Source: Shiella aurantiaca
Lineage (GTDB): Bacteria; Bacteroidota; Bacteroidia; Cytophagales; Cyclobacteriaceae
Assembly: GCA_030412945.1 (NCBI GenBank)
Contig: JAUHJS010000002.1
Span: 198,022-262,021, forward strand
Direction of reading: 5' to 3'
Length of the DNA: 64,000 nt
The number at the start of each line of letters is the position of its first letter. Position 1 is the stretch's first letter. Under the pieces are notes generated by a model, which made no database searches, was not told the DNA's origin, and worked only from the letters and a program-made list of their open reading frames with translations. Both the position numbers and the translations under genes were made by a program. This document shows, in pieces, positions 16,954 through 26,283 of this stretch.

Positions 16954-18249
16954 ATGAACTCTTTACTCTTAATTAAGAAATTTGCCGAAAGAATCCCATA
17001 CTCTTTCTCAAAGATTTTAGTCCAAATACCTTTTTCATGGCGACTGGGAAGTCAATACAAGAAGTCTAGATTAGAAATAAATCAGTATAAGACTGAAGAA
17101 GCTAAGCTTGATTACGCACTTTTCCATTTCAATAATATTTTTCAGTATGCCAAGACATTCCCCTTCTATAATTCCCTATATTCAAAAAATGGTGTAATTG
17201 ATTTAAAGATTACTAGTATTGACGATATTTTGAAAATTCCAATTATTTCTAAGGAGGATATTAGGAGTCATTTTGACTACTTCAAGGGAAGTATGAGGGT
17301 TAATACAGGTGGAACAACAGGTTCACCAATGTCATTATATCTCGATAAAAATGCTTTTGCCAGAGAGTGGGCTCACATGCATACTATTTGGGAAACAAAA
17401 GGATATAACCAGAAATTGGTAAAACTTACATTGCGCGGTAAGAATTTAGGGAATAAGTTATTCGCCTATAACCCTATCCATAACGAGTTTGTCTTTAATA
17501 CATATATTGATATTAAGGACAGGATTAGTGAAATCACTGATTTAATTGAAACAAAAAAGATAGGATATATTCATGGTTATCCTTCTGCAATTTATGATTT
17601 TTTTAAAGTTCTTGAGGATGTCGCGTCAGATGAGCAGATTGCAATTGTCAGAAAATGGGTCAAGGTATGTCTTATGGGTTCAGAATTTCCTCACAAGTAC
17701 ATAAAGGACTATTTGAATACTTTATGGGAGCTTGAGTTTGTATCGTGGTATGGGCATACAGAAATGTGTATTTTGGCACACGATGAAAATAATGATAATA
17801 AATATGTGCCTTTTCATACTTATGGCTATGCAGAAGTTGTAGATGGATGTTTGATTGGTACCTCATTTCATAATTTTGATATGCCATTAATTAGATATGA
17901 TACTGGCGATAAAGCTTCTGGAGTTTATTTTGATAATGGGTTGCTAAAAGATTTTTCTATTACCGAAGGAAGAAGTGGTGATTTTGTATTGGATCGTGTC
18001 GGTAAAAAGATTCCGCTTACTGCTTTAATTTTTGGAAGGCATCATCGTGTTTTTGACTACATTCAACATATACAAGTAAAGCAAGTGGAGCAAGGCAAAG
18101 CCGAGATTTATATATCATCTAATTCAAAGATTGATCTTGATAAGGCTAAGTTAGATATGGATTTGACGAATGTGGATATGGATTTTGAGTTTAAATACAT
18201 TAAGGAGCCTATAAAGAGTCTTTCTGGGAAATTGAAATTAAAAATATAA
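16954..18249 (+). CDS. CapK/PaaK-like adenylate-forming enzyme
   Basis: Homologue of phenylacetate-CoA ligase and of CapK capsule proteins, which belong to the AMP-forming acyl ligase superfamily. The 431-residue protein has the phosphate-binding loop VNTGGTTGSPMSLYL at about residues 115-130, VCLMGSEF, SWYGHTEMC (the Y-G-x-T-E adenylate motif, about 265) and YDTGDKASG (the T-G-D hinge motif). The C-terminal domain is short, as in CapK proteins. Its polysaccharide-linked substrate is not known; activation of an acyl group for sugar modification is a reasonable inference. It is the first gene of a four-gene cassette and has its own promoter. Confidence 0.75.
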   Translation: MNSLLLIKKFAERIPYSFSKILVQIPFSWRLGSQYKKSRLEINQYKTEEAKLDYALFHFNNIFQYAKTFPFYNSLYSKNGVIDLKITSIDDILKIPIISKEDIRSHFDYFKGSMRVNTGGTTGSPMSLYLDKNAFAREWAHMHTIWETKGYNQKLVKLTLRGKNLGNKLFAYNPIHNEFVFNTYIDIKDRISEITDLIETKKIGYIHGYPSAIYDFFKVLEDVASDEQIAIVRKWVKVCLMGSEFPHKYIKDYLNTLWELEFVSWYGHTEMCILAHDENNDNKYVPFHTYGYAEVVDGCLIGTSFHNFDMPLIRYDTGDKASGVYFDNGLLKDFSITEGRSGDFVLDRVGKKIPLTALIFGRHHRVFDYIQHIQVKQVEQGKAEIYISSNSKIDLDKAKLDMDLTNVDMDFEFKYIKEPIKSLSGKLKLKI

Positions 18250-18252
18250 GTA

Positions 18253-20373
18253 ATGAAGCAAATTGTGCAAAACCTAAAGTCAGGTGAAACTATTTTAGAG
18301 GATGTTCCAATGCCTCAATCCAAAAGAGGGCATGTGTTGATCCGGACTACAAGGACACTTATTTCTGCCGGAACAGAGCGGATGTTGGTGGAATTCGGAA
18401 AAGCTAATTTTATAGAAAAGGCCAGACAACAACCAGACAAGGTTAAACAAGTATTGGACAAGATGAAGACTGATGGGGTAGGGCCTACCTTGGATGCAGT
18501 ATTTAATAAGTTGAATCAACCCCTTCCCTTAGGATATTGCAATGTGGGTGAGGTGGTTGCTGTCGGTAAAGATGTGTTCGAATTTTCTGTTGGGGATCGT
18601 GTAGTTTCCAATGGACCTCATGCCGAGTTTGTGAATGTGCCCAAAAATTTAGTGGCTAAAATCCCGGATGGTGTTACAGATAATCAAGCAGCCTTTACGG
18701 TAATAAGCGCCATTGGTTTGCAAGGAATACGGCTATGCAACCCCACTTTTGGTGAAACAATTGTTGTAACTGGTTTAGGACTCATAGGGTTAATAACAGC
18801 CCAGTTGCTAGTGGCTCAGGGTTGTAATGTAATTGGATTTGATTTTGATGAAAACAAAGTTAAGCTAGCAAAAAGTAAGGGAGTAAATGCAGTTAATTTA
18901 GCTGATGGTGTTGATCCTGTTCAGTTTGTTTTACAACATACAAACGGTGTGGGTGCTGACGGTGTAATCATTACGGCATCTAATAAAAGTAATGACATTA
19001 TAGCTCAATCCGCACATATGAGCCGTAAAAGAGGGCGAATTATTCTGATTGGAGTTATTGGTCTTGAGCTTAGTCGAGCGGATTTTTATGAGAAAGAGCT
19101 AAGCTTTCAGGTTTCATGTAGCTATGGGCCAGGGAGGTATGATGAAGATTATGAGCAAAATGGAATCGATTATCCTTTACCGTTTGTAAGATGGACAGAA
19201 AAAAGAAATTTCGAGGCTGTATTGGGTGCCTTAGCATCTGGAAGGCTTCAAGTTGATGATTTGATTTCGGAAGAAGTTGATTTAGAGGGAATTGTAAGGG
19301 TGTACGAAGGTATTTCTTCATCTAAATCGATTGCTACAATTATTAGGTATTCTTCTTCTTCTTCTCAAGCAAGCACCATAGAATTGAATAAGACTGATTA
19401 CACAGTGACTAATGGGGTTATTGGGATAATTGGAGCAGGAAATTTTACGTCTTCTACTATTCTCCCCGCTTTGAAAAAGGCCAAAGCTCCCATTAAAGCC
19501 ATTGCAAGTGCGGCTGGACTATCAGGGACAATTCTTGCAAAGAAGTATGGGATATCACAATCTACCTCAGATTATCAAACTATGTTGAAAGATGCTGAAA
19601 TAGATTCGATTTTCATAACTACCAGACATAATATGCATGCTTCAATGGCTACCGAGTCTTTGCATGCTGGAAAACATATATTCGTTGAAAAACCGTTGGC
19701 TCTTAATCAAGAGGAGCTCAATAGTGTTTTAAATGCTCAAGCGAAAACTGGCAAGAATATAATGGTGGGCTTTAATCGAAGATTTTCTCCACATGTTCAA
19801 GAAGTAAAGCGTGCTTTGGGTAATAATTCTGGACCAATAAACGTAAATGCTACTATGAACGCGGGATTTATTCCCGCTGATGTTTGGGTTCATGATATGC
19901 AAGTTGGCGGGGGAAGGATTATAGGTGAGGCTTGCCACTATATGGATTTGCTGGTTTATCTAACGGGTTCTCCAATCACCCGAGTGTGTATGAGTAGTTT
20001 AGGGGAACATCCAGAAGATAATACAGACAATGCTTCGATACTACTACAGTTTAAGAACGGCTCTAATGGTGTAATTAATTACTTTTCCAATGGAAGTAAG
20101 GCATATTCTAAAGAAAGGGTTGAGGTTTATTCTAATGAACGAACGGCCATCATAGACAATTTTAGAAAAACCTCATTCTTTGGATTTAAAAAATCATCTG
20201 ATTTAAGAACAAAGTTAGATAAAGGTCATACCAATCAGTTTAACAAATACGTGAATTTTTTAAAAAGAGGTGGAGAAGGCCTGATTCCCCAATCAGAGAT
20301 AATTAATGTTACTTTAGCCTCTTTTGCTGCAATAAAAAGTTTGAAGGAAAAAGCTTGGATAAATGTTGAGTAA
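18253..20373 (+). CDS. Two-domain oxidoreductase: MDR-type dehydrogenase fused to Gfo/Idh/MocA
   Basis: Fusion of 706 residues. The N-half (about 1-345) is a medium-chain alcohol dehydrogenase-like domain: GTERMLVEFGKA, a GroES-like region around GDRVVSNGPHAE, then the Rossmann loop TGLGLIGLITAQLL with FDFDENK. The C-half (about 385-706) is Gfo/Idh/MocA: GVIGIIGAGNFTSST, then the EKPLALNQ signature and GFNRRFSPH. Both NAD(P) sites look intact. This exact fusion recurs in O-antigen and exopolysaccharide loci beside heparinase-fold proteins, where its substrate is undefined. It starts three bases after the CapK stop and overlaps the heparinase gene by 11 bases. Confidence 0.85.
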   Translation: MKQIVQNLKSGETILEDVPMPQSKRGHVLIRTTRTLISAGTERMLVEFGKANFIEKARQQPDKVKQVLDKMKTDGVGPTLDAVFNKLNQPLPLGYCNVGEVVAVGKDVFEFSVGDRVVSNGPHAEFVNVPKNLVAKIPDGVTDNQAAFTVISAIGLQGIRLCNPTFGETIVVTGLGLIGLITAQLLVAQGCNVIGFDFDENKVKLAKSKGVNAVNLADGVDPVQFVLQHTNGVGADGVIITASNKSNDIIAQSAHMSRKRGRIILIGVIGLELSRADFYEKELSFQVSCSYGPGRYDEDYEQNGIDYPLPFVRWTEKRNFEAVLGALASGRLQVDDLISEEVDLEGIVRVYEGISSSKSIATIIRYSSSSSQASTIELNKTDYTVTNGVIGIIGAGNFTSSTILPALKKAKAPIKAIASAAGLSGTILAKKYGISQSTSDYQTMLKDAEIDSIFITTRHNMHASMATESLHAGKHIFVEKPLALNQEELNSVLNAQAKTGKNIMVGFNRRFSPHVQEVKRALGNNSGPINVNATMNAGFIPADVWVHDMQVGGGRIIGEACHYMDLLVYLTGSPITRVCMSSLGEHPEDNTDNASILLQFKNGSNGVINYFSNGSKAYSKERVEVYSNERTAIIDNFRKTSFFGFKKSSDLRTKLDKGHTNQFNKYVNFLKRGGEGLIPQSEIINVTLASFAAIKSLKEKAWINVE

Positions 20374-21976
20374 AATTTTAAGATATTTTTATACTCTTAT
20401 ACATCTAAGACCCACGCAATTTTATTATCGTGGGTTTTACTTTTTAAGAAATAGACTAATAGGGAATGCTTTTCAAGTAAGGGTCTTAGATTCTCGCCTT
20501 GTCCCAGCCGCTGCTAAGACGCATTTCTTGACCGTGCCAAAATACTATATCAAGAAAGCTAAGGAAGTGCATTTTGTCTTTTTAAATAGTGTTCATAGTT
20601 TTGAAAGTGACGACAAGATTGATTGGAATTATGCCAGCAAGGGAAAATTGTGGTGTTATAACCTTAACTATTTTGATTATCTCAACCAAGTCGAAATGAC
20701 ATACGATGATGGGATGACTCTCATTCATTCCTATATAAATAACACTCATTCCTTAAAAGATGGCCTAGAGCCTTACCCCATCTCGTTACGAAATATTAAT
20801 TGGATAAAGTTCTGTATGAGGCATCAATTTAGAGATTCTAATGTGGATGGCTTTATCTTTTCAGGGTATCAACATCTTTTAAAGAACCTTGAATATCATC
20901 TTTTAGGCAATCATTTACTTGAAAATGGCTACTCCTTATTCTTTGGTGCACTCTATTTTCGAGATAAGAATCTTTACAAAAAAGCTATTCAAATTTTACA
21001 GTCTGAGCTTAATGAGCAGATATTATTAGATGGAGCTCATTTTGAGCTGTCACCTATGTATCATCAAATTTTGCTAGAAAGGCTTTTAGATTGTATAAAT
21101 CTAGCCAAGAATTCTGACGATTTTGTGGATCAATCCTTTTTCTATTTTATGGAAAGTAAAGCCATTTCTATGCTTTCGTGGCTAAGTGAGATTACTTTTA
21201 AGAATGGCGATATTCCGCTGCTAAATGATTCATCACTAGGGATAGCCAGTTCAAGTAGTACGATTTTTAATTATGCCAGAAGCTTAGATATTGTTTGGAC
21301 GCCATCCTGTGTATTGTCAGAATCCGGATATAGAAAGAGGGTTTCTGATAAGTGGGAATTTGTACTCGATATAGGCAAAATTGGTCCTGACTATATCCCA
21401 GGCCATGCGCATGCAGACACCTTTAGTTTTGTGATGCATTATTCCGGCAAGCCCTTCCTAGTTGATCCTGGCATATCTACCTATGAAAAGAACGAAAGAA
21501 GGAATTTTGAGAGAGGTACTTCCTTCCATAATACTGTTTGTGTAAATGGAAAGAACCAGTCTGATGTTTGGGGCGGCTTTAGGGTAGGTAAACGTGCCAA
21601 GGTAAGCATTGTGGAGGATTCCAAAGATAAGATATCAGCATTCCATGGTGGCTATAGTTCTTTTGGAGTAACTCATCAACGCTCATGGCGCTTCGACTCC
21701 GATGAATCTATTTTGATTGAAGATGTAATTAATAAAAAAGGGAAAAGAAAATTATTGAATGAGGCATTCTTTTATTTTGCCCCTGATATAGTTCCAGAAT
21801 GGGAGTCATCAAGCATTATTTCTTTTGCCGGCTTAGATTGTAAGATGCATTTTTCTGGTTCTGTTTTTGACTTCCGAATCGAAGATTATGAATGTCCCCA
21901 AGGATACAATAAGTTTGTGACAGCAAAACGCTTAGTGGTCACGTTCTCTAATAGCCTTATCACGTTAATTCGATGA
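20363..21976 (+). CDS. Heparinase II/III family protein without signal peptide
   Basis: Polysaccharide-lyase-fold protein of 537 residues. The N-terminal helical toroid region (about 60-330) includes WCYNLNYFDYLN and FELSPMYHQILLERL. The C-terminal beta-sandwich part has the family motifs PGHAHADTFSF, VDPGISTYE, FHNTVCVNGKNQSDVWGG and FRVGKRAKV, so the His/Tyr candidates of the family are retained. The N-terminus (MLSKILRYFYTLIHLRPTQF) is basic and amphipathic, not a cleavable signal, so the protein is predicted to be cytosolic, unlike secreted heparinases. It could trim or epimerise uronic-acid-containing lipid-linked intermediates; this is inference. Overlaps link it to the fused oxidoreductase before it (11 bases) and the glycosyltransferase after it (4 bases). 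Confidence 0.85.
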   Translation: MLSKILRYFYTLIHLRPTQFYYRGFYFLRNRLIGNAFQVRVLDSRLVPAAAKTHFLTVPKYYIKKAKEVHFVFLNSVHSFESDDKIDWNYASKGKLWCYNLNYFDYLNQVEMTYDDGMTLIHSYINNTHSLKDGLEPYPISLRNINWIKFCMRHQFRDSNVDGFIFSGYQHLLKNLEYHLLGNHLLENGYSLFFGALYFRDKNLYKKAIQILQSELNEQILLDGAHFELSPMYHQILLERLLDCINLAKNSDDFVDQSFFYFMESKAISMLSWLSEITFKNGDIPLLNDSSLGIASSSSTIFNYARSLDIVWTPSCVLSESGYRKRVSDKWEFVLDIGKIGPDYIPGHAHADTFSFVMHYSGKPFLVDPGISTYEKNERRNFERGTSFHNTVCVNGKNQSDVWGGFRVGKRAKVSIVEDSKDKISAFHGGYSSFGVTHQRSWRFDSDESILIEDVINKKGKRKLLNEAFFYFAPDIVPEWESSSIISFAGLDCKMHFSGSVFDFRIEDYECPQGYNKFVTAKRLVVTFSNSLITLIR

Positions 21977-23193
21977 AAATACTCTTCCTTACTGATAATT
22001 TCCCGCCCGAAGTAAATGCCCCCGCTACAAGGACTTTTGAGCATTGCCGTGAGTGGGTAAAACAAGGCGCTGAAGTAACGGTAGTTACTTGCTACCCTAA
22101 TTTTCCACAAGGCAAAGTGTATGAAGGGTATAAAAATAAATTCTTCAAAAAAGAAGAACGTATTGAAGGGGTAAGAGTAATCCGGGTTTGGACATATATT
22201 ACCGCCAATGAAGGGTTTATCAAAAGAACACTTGATTATTTGAGCTTTGCTTTCAGTTCTTTTTGGGCCTCCCTTTTCATCAAAACAGATGTTATTGTAG
22301 CTACCTCTCCTCAGTTTTTTACAACCTTCTCGGGTTACCTGCTTTCTGTACTTAAAAGTAAACCGTGGATTTTTGAATTAAGGGATTTGTGGCCGGAATC
22401 TATCCGTTCGCTGACTCCACTGTCAAGTCATTGGTCTTTAGACCTGTTGGAGAAAATTGAACTGTTTTTATATAGAAAATCCAATCGAGTAGTAGCAGTG
22501 ACAGAAGCCTTTAAGGTTAACCTCATGGAAAGAGGAATTGATGGGGATAAGATTGAGGTGGTGACGAATGGTTCTAATCTTTCCTTGTTTAATCCCAGTG
22601 TCTCTGGTCAGGAGGTTCGAATGCGACATAGCTTGCAAGGGAAATTTGTAGTAAGTTATATTGGTACACATGGCTTGGCTCATCGGCTAGATGTATTTGT
22701 TGATAATCTTGAGAAATGCGCCATTTATACAGATATCCATTTCTTGTTTGTTGGGACAGGTGCTGAGAAGCAGCGTTTGGTTGATTTGGCAAATAAAAAG
22801 CAGTTAAAGAATATTACTTTTATGGATTCTGTGCCCAAAGATGAGATTGTAAAGTATTGGGCGGCTACAGACGTGTCATTGATTCCGTTGAAGAAAGATG
22901 ATACATTTAAGACAGTAATTCCTTCTAAAATGTTTGAGGCGGCTGCTATGGGCAAACCGATTTTACTTGGTGTTGAGGGGCAAGCTGCAGAGATAATATC
23001 AAGGTATGGTTGTGGTTTTTTATTTGAGCCGGAGAATTTCTCAGATTTTTTTGAAAAGCTTTTAGTTCTTAAAACCTCAAAAGAACAGTATGAGGTTTGT
23101 AGTGAAGCAGGATTCCAAATGGCTCGCGATTTTGATCGAAATCTATTGGCTAACAAGATGCTACACATTTTGAATTCCGTAGCTAAAAAGTAG
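21973..23193 (+). CDS. WbuB/WcaI-like family 4 glycosyltransferase
   Basis: GT-B glycosyltransferase of 406 residues. The N-terminus MKILFLTDNFPPEVNAPATRT followed by VTCYPNFPQGKVYEGY is strongly reminiscent of the WbuB type that transfers N-acetyl-L-fucosamine in O-antigen synthesis. RDLWPESIRSL and the C-domain IPLKKDDTFKTVIPSKMFEAA with GKPILLGVEG match the same group. The fnl genes for UDP-L-FucNAc are not in this window, so the donor is uncertain. It ends the cassette that began at 16954. Confidence 0.85.
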   Translation: MKILFLTDNFPPEVNAPATRTFEHCREWVKQGAEVTVVTCYPNFPQGKVYEGYKNKFFKKEERIEGVRVIRVWTYITANEGFIKRTLDYLSFAFSSFWASLFIKTDVIVATSPQFFTTFSGYLLSVLKSKPWIFELRDLWPESIRSLTPLSSHWSLDLLEKIELFLYRKSNRVVAVTEAFKVNLMERGIDGDKIEVVTNGSNLSLFNPSVSGQEVRMRHSLQGKFVVSYIGTHGLAHRLDVFVDNLEKCAIYTDIHFLFVGTGAEKQRLVDLANKKQLKNITFMDSVPKDEIVKYWAATDVSLIPLKKDDTFKTVIPSKMFEAAAMGKPILLGVEGQAAEIISRYGCGFLFEPENFSDFFEKLLVLKTSKEQYEVCSEAGFQMARDFDRNLLANKMLHILNSVAKK

Positions 23194-23213
23194 TGTTTCT
23201 GTTTTTCATGCGC

Positions 23214-23221
23214 TACTTTTG
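23214..23221 (+). promoter_or_regulatory. -7 promoter box before the wecA-like gene
   Basis: TACTTTTG matches TAnnTTTG and sits 18 bases before the ATG at 23240. No clear -33 TTG is seen at 19-21 bases upstream, so this is only a candidate. Confidence 0.35.
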
Positions 23222-23239
23222 CGCATCAAGTAGTTTCAT

Positions 23240-24295
23240 ATGCCCTTAATCATTGCCAGTCTTGTTACGGCTTTTTTGATCACCTTTTTGTTTATCCCGG
23301 TGATTATCAAGATTTTCAAGAAAAAGAAAATCTTCGATAAGCCGGGTGGAAGGAAAATCCATAAAGTAGTGAAGCCCTCTATGGGGGGGATACCTATCTT
23401 CATTGGTATTGCTGTGGCACTATTTATATGGATGCCTTTTGATGGCTTTAAGGAGCTAAACTACCTCTATGGCGCTCTACTTATCGTTTTTATTACCGGA
23501 GTGCGTGATGATTTGATTCCCCTCAAACCCCTTCATAAGTTAATAGGTATAGTTACCGCAGCCTTTATGGTGGTGTACCTATGCGATATTCGCCTGAACT
23601 CGCTTTATGGAATCTTTGGTATCTATGAGATGCCGCTCATAGTGAGCTATGTGCTTTCCGTATTTACGATCATCGTTATTACCAATGCCATCAACCTTAT
23701 CGATGGGCTAGATGGCCTGGCTGGGAGTATCAGTACCATTATCCTCTTTACCTTCGGGGTATGGTTTTATGCCATGAACAATATCACGTTTAGCATTGTG
23801 ATTTTTGCCTTCATCGGTAGTCTTATCGCTTTCCTCAATTTCAATTGGGAGCCTTCTAAAATCTTTATGGGCGATACCGGAGCGCTATTATTGGGTTTCT
23901 TTATTTCGGTGGTAACTATTGATTTTATCCACGTAAATCACGGATTGCCTCATACCATCGATTTTCGCTTCGATGCCAGCGTATCGGCCGCTATCTGCGT
24001 GATTATCATGCCTTTGTTTGATACCTTGAGGGTTTTTATATCGCGGATGATGCGCGGGAAATCTCCTTTCTCACCCGATAAAACGCACATTCACCACATG
24101 CTGCTTCGTATGGGCATGCGCCATTCGCAAGCGGTATTGACCATAGGCTGTGTCAACCTGATATTTATTGGAATCGCCTATTTAGGTAAAGATCTGGGTG
24201 ATCACATCATGTTGCCTTTGGTGATAGGCGTTACGCTAATGTTTAGTCTCTTGTTAGATATTCTGATTAAGCGTAGGTATTTCAACCGGAACTAA
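23240..24295 (+). CDS. WecA/TagO-type undecaprenyl-phosphate glycosyl-1-phosphate transferase
   Basis: Integral membrane enzyme that loads the first sugar-1-phosphate (typically GlcNAc-1-P) onto undecaprenyl phosphate and so starts glycan assembly. The 351-residue protein has about ten to eleven helices and the MraY/WecA family motifs: DKPGGRKIHK followed by PSMGGIPIF, VRDDLIPL (the D-D motif), NAINLIDGLDGLAGS, FMGDTGALLLGF and the cytoplasmic His-rich KTHIHHMLLRMG. The HIHH form marks the WecA/TagO branch rather than MraY. It stands directly after the glycosyltransferase cassette and before pheS, marking the right edge of the polysaccharide locus. Confidence 0.9.
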   Translation: MPLIIASLVTAFLITFLFIPVIIKIFKKKKIFDKPGGRKIHKVVKPSMGGIPIFIGIAVALFIWMPFDGFKELNYLYGALLIVFITGVRDDLIPLKPLHKLIGIVTAAFMVVYLCDIRLNSLYGIFGIYEMPLIVSYVLSVFTIIVITNAINLIDGLDGLAGSISTIILFTFGVWFYAMNNITFSIVIFAFIGSLIAFLNFNWEPSKIFMGDTGALLLGFFISVVTIDFIHVNHGLPHTIDFRFDASVSAAICVIIMPLFDTLRVFISRMMRGKSPFSPDKTHIHHMLLRMGMRHSQAVLTIGCVNLIFIGIAYLGKDLGDHIMLPLVIGVTLMFSLLLDILIKRRYFNRN

Positions 24296-24348
24296 AGGCC
24301 CTTTTCAGGAGATATTCCTATCTTTAAAAATTCAAATGTTTTCGATGT

Positions 24349-25410
24349 ATGATAGAAGTGGTTAAGCGCCAAGCAGAAGCGATTAAGATAGATTTACAAC
24401 AATTTGCAGTAGAGAATGCTGAGCAATTAGAGGCTTTTCGTATGCGCTTTATCAGTAAGAAAAGTGTGGTGGGAGAGCTGTTTGGCTTAATGAAAGATGT
24501 GGCTCCTGAAAGCCGTAAGGAGTTTGGGATGATTGTGAATGAAGTAAAGCAGGCCGCTGACAATCGATTCAAAGAATTAATCGAACAGCTAGAAAACACC
24601 AAAGGGCAAACAGGCGAAATGTTGATTGACCTCACCTTGCCCCCCGTTCCCAATGAGTTAGGTACGATTCACCCTTTGAGCTTGGTACGCAACCGCATCA
24701 TCGAGATTTTTGAGCGCATGGGCTTCAATGTTTCCGAAGGGCCTGAAATTGAAGATGATTGGCATAATTTCACCGCTTTAAACTTTCCGGAAAACCATCC
24801 CGCCCGTGAAATGCAGGATACCTTCTTCATCGAAAAGAATCCGGATATTGCATTACGTACCCATACTTCTTCGGTGCAAGTGCGCGTGATGGAAAATGAA
24901 AAACCACCTATTCGCACCTTATCGCCAGGACGCGTTTATAGAAATGAAGCCATTTCAGCCCGTGCCCATTGTTTCTTCCATCAGGTAGAAGGCTTGTACA
25001 TAGATGAAAATGTGAGCTTTGCTGATTTAAAGCAAACGCTTTATCACTTTGCCAAGGAGCTTTTTGGCCCCGAAACGAAGGTGCGTTTCCGTCCTTCTTT
25101 CTTCCCTTTTACTGAGCCAAGTGCCGAGATGGATATCTCTTGCGATATTGATAACCCTAAAGGCTGTCAGCTGTGCGGGGGAAGTAAAAACATCTGCAAA
25201 GGAACCGGTTGGGTGGAAATTGGTGGTGCCGGCATGGTAGATCCCAATGTATTGGAAAACAGTGGTATCGACTCCGAAAAATATACCGGATTTGCTTTCG
25301 GGATGGGAATAGAACGCATTACCATGCTGAAGTTTCAGATTCGTGATTTACGCTTATTCTCTGAAAACGATGTGCGTTTCTTACGCCAGTTTACATCAGC
25401 CAATTTATAA
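24349..25410 (+). CDS. pheS: Phenylalanyl-tRNA synthetase alpha subunit
   Basis: Catalytic subunit of the alpha2-beta2 synthetase that charges tRNA-Phe. The 353-residue protein has an N-terminal coiled-coil tRNA-binding region (about 1-85), LRTHTSSVQVRVM (motif 1/2 region), GRVYRNEAISARAHCFFHQVEG (motif 2), FFPFTEPSAEMDI and the motif 3 GFAFGMGIERITM. A cysteine-rich insert, C-D-I-D then G-C-Q-L-C and N-I-C (about residues 264-283), sits just before the active-site strand; similar inserts occur in Bacteroidota PheS and could bind zinc. No pheT is adjacent. It is followed by a hydroxyacyl-CoA dehydrogenase after nine bases. Confidence 0.95.
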   Translation: MIEVVKRQAEAIKIDLQQFAVENAEQLEAFRMRFISKKSVVGELFGLMKDVAPESRKEFGMIVNEVKQAADNRFKELIEQLENTKGQTGEMLIDLTLPPVPNELGTIHPLSLVRNRIIEIFERMGFNVSEGPEIEDDWHNFTALNFPENHPAREMQDTFFIEKNPDIALRTHTSSVQVRVMENEKPPIRTLSPGRVYRNEAISARAHCFFHQVEGLYIDENVSFADLKQTLYHFAKELFGPETKVRFRPSFFPFTEPSAEMDISCDIDNPKGCQLCGGSKNICKGTGWVEIGGAGMVDPNVLENSGIDSEKYTGFAFGMGIERITMLKFQIRDLRLFSENDVRFLRQFTSANL

Positions 25411-25419
25411 TTCCTAGAA

Positions 25420-26283
25420 ATGAAAAGCCTTGAAGATATTCATCGGATAGCGGTTATTGGTGCCGGAACCATGGGGCAAGGTATCGCTCAGGTAGCAGCT
25501 CAAGCCGGACATGAAGTATTGTTATATGACGTGTCGGCTGATATGTTAGCGTTGGCCCAAAAGCTGATCGATAAGAATCTGACCAAGGCGGTGGAGTTAG
25601 GCAAACTACGTGCAGAAGAAAAGGAGGCTAGTCTTCAGCGTATTCGTGTTGCTCATGATTTGACTAGTTTACAGGTAGATTTGGTGATAGAGGCGATTGT
25701 TGAGAAGCTAGAGGTAAAGCAAAAGCTATTTGCCAGTCTTGAAGCAATCAATTCACCTGAAACGATATTTGCTTCCAATACTTCTTCCATTCCCATTACA
25801 CAGATAGCTGCTGGATTGAAGCATCCCGAACGCGTAGTGGGGATGCACTTTTTCAATCCGGCTCATATCATGAAATTGGTGGAAGTGATTTCAGGAGCCG
25901 ATACGCATAAGTCAGTAGCCCAACTAGTAGCCGATTTATCACTGAAATGGGGTAAAAAACCTGTTTTTGCGCAAGATGCACCCGGCTTTATCGTTAATCG
26001 GGTGGCACGCCACTATTATGTGGAAAGTCTCAAACTAGTAGAAGAAAATGTAACTGATTTTGCAACGGTAGATCGATTGTTAGAGTCTTCGGGCTTTAAA
26101 ATGGGGCCTTTCCGATTGATGGATTTGATTGGTGTGGATACCAACTTTTCGGTTACCAGCAGCATGTTTGCTTCTTTCCATTATGAGGCGAAGTTTCGGC
26201 CAAGCCGGATTCAACAACAGAAAGTGGATGCCGGACATCACGGGCGAAAGACGGGAAAAGGCTTCTATACGTATGAAAAATAA
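25420..26283 (+). CDS. 3-hydroxyacyl-CoA (3-hydroxybutyryl-CoA) dehydrogenase
   Basis: NAD-dependent oxidation of L-3-hydroxyacyl-CoA. The 287-residue protein has the N-terminal Rossmann motif VIGAGTMGQGIAQVAAQ, the acidic strand end LYDVS, VIEAIVE, FASNTSSIPIT, the catalytic His-Glu region MHFFNPAHIMKLVEVI and the C-terminal domain DAPGFIVNRVARHYYVE with FRLMDLIGVDTN. Single-domain length indicates an Hbd/PaaH-type enzyme rather than the FadB fusion. It follows pheS by nine bases and overlaps the next lipoprotein gene by 11 bases. Confidence 0.92.
   Translation: MKSLEDIHRIAVIGAGTMGQGIAQVAAQAGHEVLLYDVSADMLALAQKLIDKNLTKAVELGKLRAEEKEASLQRIRVAHDLTSLQVDLVIEAIVEKLEVKQKLFASLEAINSPETIFASNTSSIPITQIAAGLKHPERVVGMHFFNPAHIMKLVEVISGADTHKSVAQLVADLSLKWGKKPVFAQDAPGFIVNRVARHYYVESLKLVEENVTDFATVDRLLESSGFKMGPFRLMDLIGVDTNFSVTSSMFASFHYEAKFRPSRIQQQKVDAGHHGRKTGKGFYTYEK

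Noticed and set aside
26129-26272. N-terminal extension of the Rieske-like lipoprotein
   Set aside because: It lies within the dehydrogenase gene and would bury the lipoprotein signal peptide.
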